Below are positions 17,586 through 25,264 of a stretch of 64,000 nt of DNA, piece by piece. The notes under the pieces are model-generated. The model ran no database searches, was not told the DNA's origin, and worked only from the letters and a program-made list of their open reading frames with translations. The stretch's first letter is position 1, and the number at the start of each line of letters is the position of its first letter. The DNA comes from Pedobacter sp. AJM (GTDB lineage: Bacteria > Bacteroidota > Bacteroidia > Sphingobacteriales > Sphingobacteriaceae). The position numbers and the translations under genes are program-made. The stretch is from contig NZ_NHOT01000003.1 of the NCBI RefSeq assembly GCF_002197755.1, forward strand, positions 1 through 64,000, in the 5' to 3' direction.

Positions 17586-17954
17586 ATGAAAAAAAATCAG
17601 AAACTAATATACGCTGCCCTGGTTGTCGTATACATCTTAATGAGCATCAGTTGCTCTAAAAGACAGGCCGATGAAATGGTTCCGAAACCCACAAATCCGG
17701 GTGGCGGAACATCAACGGTTACTTATACCAATTTTACGCAAGCACTTATTCAAACAAAATGCGCTGGTTGCCATGCGCCCGGAAGGTCTGTAGCATCTGT
17801 ATGGACTTTCAATGGCCTGGCATCAATTACAAGTAATGAAACCAGAATCAGACGGGTTGTACTGGAAACCAAATCAATGCCCGTTGGAGGTTCATTAACT
17901 GCTGCAGAGCTCTCATCACTACAAGAATGGTTTGATCACAAAATGCCTAATTAA
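17586..17954 (+). CDS. Small cytochrome c-type lipoprotein
   Basis: A protein of 122 aa starting at the ATG 3 bases after the previous stop (an upstream ATG at 17541 would overlap that gene and hide the signal peptide). Signal with lipobox SISC near residue 24. A P/G-rich linker leads to TNFTQALIQTKCAGCHAPG with one CxxCH haem site, and the C-terminal half has SMPVGG with a Met suited as the distal haem ligand, then LSSLQEWFDHKMPN, the usual end of a monohaem domain. Expected to carry one electron in the periplasm or on the surface. The partner is probably the product of one of its operon neighbours. Confidence 0.88.
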   Translation: MKKNQKLIYAALVVVYILMSISCSKRQADEMVPKPTNPGGGTSTVTYTNFTQALIQTKCAGCHAPGRSVASVWTFNGLASITSNETRIRRVVLETKSMPVGGSLTAAELSSLQEWFDHKMPN

Positions 17955-17956
17955 TT

Positions 17957-18502
17957 ATGAAAAAAATACTTTTTTTAGCAGTAATGGGGTTTTTCTGCCT
18001 CCCTGCTTTTGCCCAGATCATCAGTACCAACAAAGCTCAGGTTTCTTTTTATTCCAAAACACCTTTAGAAGATATTGAGGCTAAAAGTGTGACCGGTAAT
18101 TCTGTCATCGATGTAAAATCTGGGAAGATTATCTTCAGGTTAAATAACCGCTCATTTGACTTCCCTAAAAAACTGATGCAGGAACATTTTAATGAGAATT
18201 ATATGGAGTCTGACAAATATCCTACATCTGAATTTAAAGGGACACTTTCTGCGCCTATTAATCTGGCAAAAGACGGGCTTACTAAAATGGATGTAGATGG
18301 AACGCTTAATGTTCATGGTGTAACTAAACCATGTAAAGCAAAAGTAGATATCCTTGTTTCAAAAGGTATAGTTACCGCAACTTCAACTTTCAAAATTAAG
18401 ATAGCAGATCATAAAATAGATATTCCGACAATCGTTTTCAAGAAAATCGCTGAGGAAATTGATGTGCGAGTTCAGGCTACCTATTCAGAAAAGAAATCAT
18501 GA
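17957..18502 (+). CDS. YceI family periplasmic lipocalin-like protein
   Basis: A 181-aa secreted protein; signal peptide to about residue 20 (FFCLPAFAQ). The remainder fits YceI: SVIDVKSGKIIFRLNNRSFDFP, an HFNENYMESDKYPTSEFKG block (the family's F-x-s-x-k-y-P-x-x-F-x-g motif), VDGTLNVHGVTKP and a C-terminal DHKIDIPTIVFKKIAEEIDV. YceI proteins bind isoprenoid lipids or amides in a beta-barrel pocket. It starts 3 bases after the cytochrome gene and its end overlaps the DUF5777 gene by 4 bases. In Bacteroidota this pair often accompanies haem proteins; a role in carrying a quinone-like lipid would fit but is inference. Confidence 0.92.
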   Translation: MKKILFLAVMGFFCLPAFAQIISTNKAQVSFYSKTPLEDIEAKSVTGNSVIDVKSGKIIFRLNNRSFDFPKKLMQEHFNENYMESDKYPTSEFKGTLSAPINLAKDGLTKMDVDGTLNVHGVTKPCKAKVDILVSKGIVTATSTFKIKIADHKIDIPTIVFKKIAEEIDVRVQATYSEKKS

Positions 18503-19476
18503 AAAAATACACAAACAAACTAAGTATCTGTCTGTCAATCCTGGCCATTATGATTTCATTTAAAGGCTATGGGCAGGATGATCTGGAAAAGGCCATGGCT
18601 ACGTCAGGCGGAAAGAGTGAAAAGGTGATAGCTACATTTAAATCCACCAAACTCATTAATGGCCATACCAATGAAACACTTTATAAACATGAACTGGATT
18701 TCAAAGTAGATCACCGCTTTGGTGATATAGCAGGAAGTAACGGCGGGATAAAAAAGTTTTTCGGACTGGATAATTCAACTGATGTACGGATTGGTTTTGA
18801 ATATGGGTTAACCGATAAATTAACCGTCGGACTTGCCCGTGCAAAAGGTGCAACCGCTGTGCAACAGCTTTATGAAGGAAGCCTCAAGTATCGTTTATTG
18901 GAACAAACAGTAGACAATAAGGTACCCTTGGCGGTCACGCTTTTCGGGAGTAATACCATTGCCGCAGTGGAAGCCAATAAAGATGATCCTACCGCAGCTA
19001 CTTCGTACCGGAATTTCGGTGAAAGAATGAACTGGGTGGCACAAATTATCCTGGCCAGGAAATTCAGTTCTAATTTGTCCTTTAGTTTAACGCCAAGTTA
19101 TGTACACCGAAACCTAACCACCTTCAGAGATCCGAATGACTTGTTTGCAATTGGTGCCGGCGGAAGATTCAAATTTACCAAACGCATGGCCCTGGTAATT
19201 GATTATTTTCTTCCTTTTCGAAATAAAGCTGATAAAGAATACGTAGAAGCACAAAGGGCAACAAAATTCTATAATCCGCTTGGTGTAGGCTTAGAAATGG
19301 AAACCGGTGGCCATGTATTTCATATCAATTTTACCAATGCAACTGCCATTCAGGAAATGCAGTTTATTCCGGAAACCACAAGCTCTTGGTTGAAGGGGCA
19401 GTACCGCTGGGGTTTCAGCATTTCCAGGAGATTTTCTTTTGACCGCAAAAAAGCAAAATCTGAAGGTAAGGAATAA
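18499..19476 (+). CDS. DUF5777 family beta-barrel protein
   Basis: A 325-aa secreted protein with signal ending near residue 25 (FKGYGQ). It matches the DUF5777 layout: IATFKSTKLINGHTNETL, KHELDFKVDHRFGDIAG, FFGLDNSTDVRIGFEYGLTD and LTVGLARAKG, then regular amphipathic strands to a GFSISRRFSFDRKK end. It is probably an outer-membrane barrel. It overlaps the YceI gene by 4 bases and is the last gene of the operon. The family has no known function; its repeated pairing with YceI proteins and cytochromes suggests one envelope redox unit. Confidence 0.9.
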   Translation: MKKYTNKLSICLSILAIMISFKGYGQDDLEKAMATSGGKSEKVIATFKSTKLINGHTNETLYKHELDFKVDHRFGDIAGSNGGIKKFFGLDNSTDVRIGFEYGLTDKLTVGLARAKGATAVQQLYEGSLKYRLLEQTVDNKVPLAVTLFGSNTIAAVEANKDDPTAATSYRNFGERMNWVAQIILARKFSSNLSFSLTPSYVHRNLTTFRDPNDLFAIGAGGRFKFTKRMALVIDYFLPFRNKADKEYVEAQRATKFYNPLGVGLEMETGGHVFHINFTNATAIQEMQFIPETTSSWLKGQYRWGFSISRRFSFDRKKAKSEGKE

Positions 19477-19890
19477 TGAATGGACATTATTCGACAAGGT
19501 AGATGAAGTATAAAATAAATCAGATGCAACGGATGCTGTTTTGAACCTGAGATTTGACATCTTTTATATTTATCAGATTGATTAATCATAGCTTCCCTTC
19601 CATCAAAAAAATAATTTAAAATTTTAAAACAAAACTCAATTTAAGTGGTTTTTATACTACATCTACCTAAAAAACTGATCGTATACTTTGGTTAGTTGAC
19701 CGATCAAAGATAAGGCTGCCCTTTAAACAGGCAGCCTTATTTATTTTTGTCCCGGCGACCAGACAGCAGATCATTCTTCCATCTTCCTTTAAACGTTCAG
19801 ATAGCTCTCACTTTCAAGTTTTAACTTTTTAAAAAAACTTTTTTGAATAAATTACCGTTTTGGATTAGAATTTTATTAATTAACATCAAG
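19477..19890. other. Gap downstream of the DUF5777 operon
   Basis: 414 bp, AT-rich, holding the strong hairpin at 19710-19740 and no convincing gene. Short frames on the minus strand (19291-19560, 19350-19589) are antisense shadows of the DUF5777 gene end. Confidence 0.6.
19710..19740 (+). terminator. Strong rho-independent terminator
   Basis: ATAAGGCTGCC (19710-19720) pairs perfectly with GGCAGCCTTAT (19730-19740) around a 9-base loop, then TTATTTTTG. It lies 234 bp after the DUF5777 stop and upstream of the next gene, so it ends the sigma-controlled operon or acts in the leader of the 19891 gene. Confidence 0.85.
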
Positions 19891-20244
19891 ATGCCAATAC
19901 ATAGGGGGAAACTGCTCAAATCAATCATTCAGAAAAGCGATATATCTATATTCGATTTATCAAAAGCCCTGGAATACTCCATAGATGCCATTCACCACCA
20001 CATTGAAATGGAAACACTCGATTTTAAACTCCTGCTTGCCTATGGTGAAGTTTTAAAATATGATTTCTCCGTTGATTTTCCCGAAATGAAAAGCCTGACA
20101 GCAAAAGAGACCTTTAACATTGAAGTAATGAACTATGATGAACTGCTGAAAGACCGCGATCACTGGAAATTGAAGTACATTCAACTACTTGAAAAACACA
20201 ATGAACTGCTGATCCGCAGACTCAATTTTTCTTCATCAAACTAA
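19891..20244 (+). CDS. Hypothetical small protein with HTH-like N-terminus
   Basis: A 117-aa cytoplasmic protein from ATG 19891 (a TTG reading from 19843 adds 16 residues). Residues 5-45 (RGKLLKSIIQKSDISIFDLS, KALEYSIDAIHHHIE) look like a degenerate XRE-type helix-turn-helix, followed by LLAYGEVLKYDFSVDFPEM, the usual close of small Bacteroidota XRE proteins. Residues 70-110 are a charged helix (DELLKDRDHWKLKYIQLLEK) that may form a coiled coil. It stands alone between a terminator and a convergent gene. I infer a DNA-binding regulator; targets unknown. Confidence 0.65.
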   Translation: MPIHRGKLLKSIIQKSDISIFDLSKALEYSIDAIHHHIEMETLDFKLLLAYGEVLKYDFSVDFPEMKSLTAKETFNIEVMNYDELLKDRDHWKLKYIQLLEKHNELLIRRLNFSSSN

Positions 20245-20252
20245 CAGATCCT

Positions 20253-20285
20253 GAAATGATAGGAAAAATTCATTCCTATCATTTC
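20253..20285. terminator. Bidirectional terminator between convergent genes
   Basis: GAAATGATAGGAA (20253-20265) and TTCCTATCATTTC (20273-20285) form a perfect 13-bp stem with a 7-base loop. It overlaps the last codons of the M1/ABC gene and lies 8 bp after the stop of the 19891-20244 gene. Confidence 0.75.
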
Positions 20286-23200
20286 ATTCCTTCCTCTAAT
20301 CCACCAGTTTTCATAAACATGTTTTCAATTTCGGCATGGTACTTTGGATCGCTTACCTGGTAAAGCTCCTTCAAAAAATCAACGGAAACCGGTTTTGGAT
20401 TCGGGTACTTATGCCTGGCCAGGAAATTTCTGAGTGCCAGATTTACCTTCTCTTCGCCAATCAGTTCGCTTAACCTGTACATGATTACCGCACCTTTGGA
20501 ATAGGAAATGTGAATGTCTTCATTTTTCACCCGGTATAAGGGTTGTTCAGTAGTAAAGCCTTTTTCATCCAGATAAATCCCCAGGTGCATTTTTATTTTC
20601 TCCAGCAGTTTTGCCTTGCCGTGCATCTTTTTCAATAGCATCATCTCTGTATACATCGCCAGCGTTTCTGTAAGCATGGCTGCACCATCCCTATCATCGG
20701 GCGAGATCTGATTATTCCCCCACCACATGTGCGACAATTCATGGCCTGCCAGTTCATTAATGACGTCCTGCTGCCTATCCCCCTTAATATTCGCATGAAA
20801 CAACATATCTTCGGTCATAAAAATTGTTGCAGGATAGGCCGTTGCGGCAAAACCTTTGGTAAAGCCGGAAACCTCGGCAAAACGAATGGTTTTAAAGGGA
20901 TAAGGACCAAAATTGTTTTCGCAATAATCCAGTGTTATTTCTGCATTTTTAAGCAAATGCGCTACATTTTCAGCATGAGCAGGATGGTAATAAATTTCAA
21001 AGTTTTTCCCCTTATAAAACGCCTTTTTAATGGCATACTTTGCAGCTGAGATAGCAAATCGAAAAGGAATTGGTGAGCTTGTTTGGTATTGAAAGTAATT
21101 TCTATCTGCATCTTTCCATTGCCTGTTGAGTTCACCAACACCAATAGCAGTTTGCTTCAACGGTGTGGAGATTACCATATTCAAATTGATGAAATCATCA
21201 TTGGGCACTTTAGGCGCATCAAAAGCCTTTACAGCCGTAACCGGACCTAGTCCGAATGGCTTCCTGCGGCTTTTACCTGTTATTTCCTTAGTTGACAAAT
21301 AACCAAACTGCGGATAAAACCTGCTGATGCGCATAAATGAGCCATTTTGTAAAATGGCATTAAACGACTGGTGTCCGTTCACAGCTTTCCATGAATAGCG
21401 GATACTAAACTCAAAGCTGGCTTCCTGATTTGGCAACAAGGCTTTTCGCAATCGAATGAATTCGTATGGCTTTTTGATCCGGATCTTTTCTGCACCATTT
21501 ATGTAAACAGCATACTCCACATCCATTTCATTACCCAGGTTGACAAGCAGCCCATTGATGCGCTGTTTTGTTTTATTGACGAGCTTATAGTTACCACGGA
21601 TATGATAAGCATTTTTTTCCGGGAACAAATCTACTTGTGTAGTTACTTCAGTAACAGTAGGCTGTGGCAGGTGCTCGTATTTCCTGTAAGCAATTTCATA
21701 AGCAGCCTGCCGTTGCAAATCATATTGTTCATTTTTAGGCCGGTAACCCTGCATCAAAATACTTCCCATACTAAAACTCAGGACTACAGCAAACAGTAAA
21801 GCAATCATGCCAGGCCATTTTAACAACTTCCCTTTGGGCAGGTTGAACATAATGAGCAATAGGGCCACTATCCCAATCCCAAAACATAATCTTTCTACAT
21901 AAAAAGCAGTATAAGCACCAAAGCCATTCATATCACTAAACACCCCTTGAAAAGGTTGTAAAAACTTCACCAAAGGATGACTGAAAACCTTTTTGCCTAA
22001 GGAAGTGGCCATGATCAGCGCAAAAAGAGCAGTTAAACCAAGGCCGGCATACTTTTGCCTGATCACCTTCTGGATCAACAAAATAAGCATCCCCAATAAT
22101 ACCAGTGGAAAACTATTAAACAGGAATACATGCGCGTAAACCCACCATTCTATAAAAGGATAATGATACAGCAACTGAAAAAGAATACCTTCCAGTATGA
22201 TCAGTCCGCTAAACAAAAAGATCAAAATGGCCAGTGACAGGCATTGGGCAAAAAAATGGAATTTAACATTGCCCGCGGTATCTTCAATCAGATTAAAGTT
22301 GGCATTTTTGCTTTTCCAGTAAATTTCATGCGCATAATATAATACCGCAATCATACATAAGGCATGAAAATCCTGGATGATGGTACTTACCATTAAACCT
22401 GAACTGGCATATTGTTGCGGGATCCTGATGCCTTTTTCTATCTCCCCATACATTTCCATCCCTACATAAAATAGCAGGGCCATTGCGGTAATGATAAATG
22501 GTATACTTTTAAAAATATAAACCAGATCCATCCTGACAAATGAAACCAGTGCGTTGAATTGCGCCTTAAGATGATCACTTGTTTTAACGGGTTGATAAGC
22601 AGCCAAAGTAATGTGTTCCGTACTCTCCACGCGAGCTGCAGTTCGCTTATATTTTTGGATTTTAATTAGCGAAGTCTTTTTAATGCCTAACCATATTGAA
22701 CCCGCAGAGAGAACAAGTACGGCAAATCTGTTGAATAAAAACAAGCCACTTAATTCTACTATTTCTGAATTTCGCTGTGCTACCGACCAGTGCGCTGTCT
22801 GGTAAAAAAAGGCAGAAAAGCCAAAGGGATCGAATAATGCAGCAATAAACTGCGCCTGATCGGATTGTGGCATACTTTGCGCCATCAAGGGTGAACCAGA
22901 ATAGATCAGGGCCACCATATACAAGATATACAACAGCAGGCCGCTTACATACACCAGTAATTTATTCCGGCTAAACCACGCTATAGTGCTTAATACCGAA
23001 GTGGTAAATAAAGTATTGATCAGCGTGAAAACCACCATCGGATACCAATACCAGTTGAATACAAATCCGGTATGTTGTGCTGAAGATTCTCCAAATGCAT
23101 ATCCGATAAAAAAACTCATAATCAGCAATAGCATACATGACAAGCTCAGCGATAAAAGTGCGGCATACCTGCCTGCAAAAAATGCATTCTTCTTTATGGG

Positions 23201-23470
23201 TGTGCTAAAGAGCAGGAGTTCAAAACGGGCATCAGCTTCCCTGAAAAGCAATTGCGAGGCAAACAAAGTACTAAAAAAAATCGTCACCAAACTAACCAGG
23301 TTAGTGATTAAACTAATCTGGTAAGGTGAATTATCAAAAACATCTTCCCCAACCGAAAACCTGGCATGGGCACCACCCAGAACAGCCAGTATAGTAAGGA
23401 GCAATAAAAGGGCGTAAAAACCTGGCCTTTTAAAATATCCCTGAAGATCAAAAAGAAATATGGCTTTCAT
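20279..23470 (-). CDS. ABC-2 type permease fused to an M1-family peptidase domain
   Basis: A 1063-aa protein. The N-terminal 590 residues hold two blocks of about six membrane helices each (for example YALLLLLTILAVLGGA near 20; a second block after about 310), as in ABC-2 exporter permeases. Residues 610-1063 are an aminopeptidase-N-like (M1) domain: a beta-rich region from about 620, GFAATAYPATIFMTEDML, then the zinc motif HELSH at 910-914 within HELSHMWWGNN, a downstream Glu at about 935, and a proton-donor-type SKGAVIMYRL near 990. The usual spacing after HExxH is 18 residues to the third ligand; here the nearest fitting Glu follows 20. The ATPase gene starts 2 bp upstream, so the two form one exporter. 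Substrate unknown; export coupled to peptide trimming is inference. Confidence 0.9.
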   Translation of the reverse strand: MKAIFLFDLQGYFKRPGFYALLLLLTILAVLGGAHARFSVGEDVFDNSPYQISLITNLVSLVTIFFSTLFASQLLFREADARFELLLFSTPIKKNAFFAGRYAALLSLSLSCMLLLIMSFFIGYAFGESSAQHTGFVFNWYWYPMVVFTLINTLFTTSVLSTIAWFSRNKLLVYVSGLLLYILYMVALIYSGSPLMAQSMPQSDQAQFIAALFDPFGFSAFFYQTAHWSVAQRNSEIVELSGLFLFNRFAVLVLSAGSIWLGIKKTSLIKIQKYKRTAARVESTEHITLAAYQPVKTSDHLKAQFNALVSFVRMDLVYIFKSIPFIITAMALLFYVGMEMYGEIEKGIRIPQQYASSGLMVSTIIQDFHALCMIAVLYYAHEIYWKSKNANFNLIEDTAGNVKFHFFAQCLSLAILIFLFSGLIILEGILFQLLYHYPFIEWWVYAHVFLFNSFPLVLLGMLILLIQKVIRQKYAGLGLTALFALIMATSLGKKVFSHPLVKFLQPFQGVFSDMNGFGAYTAFYVERLCFGIGIVALLLIMFNLPKGKLLKWPGMIALLFAVVLSFSMGSILMQGYRPKNEQYDLQRQAAYEIAYRKYEHLPQPTVTEVTTQVDLFPEKNAYHIRGNYKLVNKTKQRINGLLVNLGNEMDVEYAVYINGAEKIRIKKPYEFIRLRKALLPNQEASFEFSIRYSWKAVNGHQSFNAILQNGSFMRISRFYPQFGYLSTKEITGKSRRKPFGLGPVTAVKAFDAPKVPNDDFINLNMVISTPLKQTAIGVGELNRQWKDADRNYFQYQTSSPIPFRFAISAAKYAIKKAFYKGKNFEIYYHPAHAENVAHLLKNAEITLDYCENNFGPYPFKTIRFAEVSGFTKGFAATAYPATIFMTEDMLFHANIKGDRQQDVINELAGHELSHMWWGNNQISPDDRDGAAMLTETLAMYTEMMLLKKMHGKAKLLEKIKMHLGIYLDEKGFTTEQPLYRVKNEDIHISYSKGAVIMYRLSELIGEEKVNLALRNFLARHKYPNPKPVSVDFLKELYQVSDPKYHAEIENMFMKTGGLEEGMK

Positions 23471-23472
23471 GA

Positions 23473-24348
23473 TCAGGCTTTTGCAGGTTTAAGAACTGAA
23501 AAATATACATCCTCCAGGATTGGCATTACCGGCCTGAAATTTTCAGGTGCTTTATCTGCCCTTATTCGGATACTCATTTTACCGGCTATAAACTGTGAAG
23601 ACAAGATCTGCAGTTCATTTTTGTATTGTTCCAGTTCACTGCTGCTTACTTGTTTCTGCCAGATTCTGCCCTCCAGTTCCTGAATAAGATCACTTGGGTT
23701 ACCATGGGCTAGTAGGGTGCCTTTATTCATAATGGCCATTTTTGCACATAAATGATGTACGTCCTCCACCAGGTGCGTGGAAAGAATCACAATCACTTCC
23801 TCACTGATGCTGCTTAACAAATTATTAAAACGGTTGCGTTCTTCAGGGTCAAGACCAGCAGTAGGCTCATCCACAATGACCAGCTGAGGTTGCCCCAGCA
23901 GGGCCTGTGCCACACCGAATCGCTGACGCATACCGCCCGAGAATGTATGCACTTCTTTATTCCGGTGCTGAAAAAGGTTTACTTTATCCAGCAAAGCCAG
24001 AATTTGTGCTTTTCTTTCAGCGGCATTTGTTACGCCCTTTAAAACAGCCAGGTGCGAAAGCAGGTCATAGGCTGATATTTTGGGGTAGACACCAAAATCC
24101 TGTGGCAGAAAACCCAGGTGTTTTTTAATCAAGGCCGGATCTGCCAATACATCTGCACCATTGAACATGATTTCGCCGCTATCCGCAGCCTGAAGACCAA
24201 CAATGGTTTTCATTAAGGATGATTTTCCTGCGCCATTTGGGCCCAATAAACCAAACATGCCATTCCCGATTTCAAGGGAAATATTATTGATGGCTTCCAC
24301 ACCATTGGCGTAAGTTTTTCGAAGGTTTTTAATGGATAAGTGATTCAT
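23473..24348 (-). CDS. ABC transporter ATP-binding protein
   Basis: A 291-aa ATPase: Walker A GLLGPNGAGKSSLMK (about residues 33-47), Q-loop LPQDFGVYP, signature FSGGMRQRFGV, Walker B LVIVDEPTAGLDP and H-loop ILSTHLVEDV. The C-terminal 75 residues are an extension seen in exporter ATPases that act with ABC-2 permeases. Two bases separate its stop from the start of the fused permease/peptidase gene, so the pair is an exporter. The HTH/DUF2975 gene pair lies just upstream on the same strand with a 78-bp gap, which may mean shared control. Confidence 0.95.
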   Translation of the reverse strand: MNHLSIKNLRKTYANGVEAINNISLEIGNGMFGLLGPNGAGKSSLMKTIVGLQAADSGEIMFNGADVLADPALIKKHLGFLPQDFGVYPKISAYDLLSHLAVLKGVTNAAERKAQILALLDKVNLFQHRNKEVHTFSGGMRQRFGVAQALLGQPQLVIVDEPTAGLDPEERNRFNNLLSSISEEVIVILSTHLVEDVHHLCAKMAIMNKGTLLAHGNPSDLIQELEGRIWQKQVSSSELEQYKNELQILSSQFIAGKMSIRIRADKAPENFRPVMPILEDVYFSVLKPAKA

Positions 24349-24426
24349 TTTTATTAATTTTTAGGCAATACGATTTCCGTGCACTGAGGAAAGTGCTTTT
24401 TTAAATGAAAAGATAAAAGCCGTTAT

Positions 24427-24633
24427 TTATACTTCTATATACTCCAGAATATCGCCTGGCTGGCAATTCAGGATTTTGCAAATGGATTCCAGTGTATCAA
24501 ACCTTACTCCTTTTGCCTTCCCGGTTTTAAGTATGGATAAATTAGCTGGGGTGATCCCTAACCGGTCGGCCAGTTCCTTACTCTGCATTTTACGTTTGGC
24601 CAGCATCACATCTACATTTACTACAATTGGCAT
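24427..24633 (-). CDS. YozG-like XRE family transcriptional regulator
   Basis: A 68-aa single-domain HTH protein: MLAKRKMQSKELADRLGITP, then ANLSILKTGKAKGVRFDTLE and SICKILNCQPGDILEYIE, the full pattern of the small YozG-like Cro/CI class. It starts 2 bases after the stop of the DUF2975 gene, the standard partner of this regulator type. The twin palindromes upstream of that gene are its likely operator. The ABC exporter downstream may be part of the same transcript. Confidence 0.92.
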   Translation of the reverse strand: MPIVVNVDVMLAKRKMQSKELADRLGITPANLSILKTGKAKGVRFDTLESICKILNCQPGDILEYIEV

Positions 24634-24635
24634 GG

Positions 24636-25178
24636 TTAAATAATTAGGTCCTGGTCGTTCTGTAAATTCAAACCCTGCTCAAATATGGCAGCGAGAAAAA
24701 GCGCAAATATACCCATGATGCAATGGGCTGTAATCATGGCTACGTAGGGATAATCTTCAATAGAATAAATGCCCAGAATGAGGAATACCAGCGGAAAAAG
24801 AAAGAGATTGATCAGGTAGAAAAACCGGAGATGGCGAATGCCCCTCATCGTAAATATTTTTTGAGGCCTGAATGATTGGAAAACATTACTGAGCAAGGCA
24901 AAAAACGCGCCGTACAGAAAGATAACCAGAATCATTTCTGTAATGTAGCCCACAGTATATTCAGCACCCAATAAAAAATGCTCGGAAGTAAAGGGATAAC
25001 AAATGGCGAAGCGGTTACCGGGCAGGTGCTGAAGGGTAGACGGCTGGAATAGCACACAAAGAATAATGTAAAGAGCCGTTAAAATATATCCGGCAGCCAT
25101 TACCCTGGTCAGGTAAAAGGCGATGATTGAAATATGGCGAACTAACTTCATATAGCTGGCAAATAAATTATTCACCAA
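24636..25178 (-). CDS. DUF2975 family membrane protein
   Basis: A 180-aa inner-membrane protein with four helices: about residues 18-43 (IAFYLTRVMAAGYILTALYI), 78-98 (MILVIFLYGAFFALLSNVF), 120-140 and 146-168 (HCIMGIFALFLAAIFEQGLN). The last helix ends in the family's FEQG.NLQNDQDLII motif, which is strongly conserved before the adjoining HTH gene. The start may be the ATG at 25151 (MKLVRHISI) rather than 25178. DUF2975 proteins are thought to work with YozG-like repressors, perhaps as membrane partners; the signal is unknown. Confidence 0.9.
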   Translation of the reverse strand: MVNNLFASYMKLVRHISIIAFYLTRVMAAGYILTALYIILCVLFQPSTLQHLPGNRFAICYPFTSEHFLLGAEYTVGYITEMILVIFLYGAFFALLSNVFQSFRPQKIFTMRGIRHLRFFYLINLFLFPLVFLILGIYSIEDYPYVAMITAHCIMGIFALFLAAIFEQGLNLQNDQDLII

Positions 25179-25183
25179 AAATA

Positions 25184-25216
25184 ATAATTAATTATCGTAA
25201 AACAATAATTAATTAT
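25184..25216. promoter_or_regulatory. Twin palindromic operator upstream of the DUF2975/HTH pair
   Basis: ATAATTAATTAT, a perfect 12-bp palindrome, occurs at 25184-25195 and again at 25205-25216. The centres are 21 bp apart, two helical turns, which suits cooperative binding of a dimeric XRE repressor on one DNA face. It lies 6-38 bp upstream of the 25178 start, or 33-65 bp upstream of the 25151 start. Confidence 0.6.
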
Positions 25217-25264
25217 TATAAAAATACAAATCAATCATTATTCACCTAACAGCTGCAGGCATTA

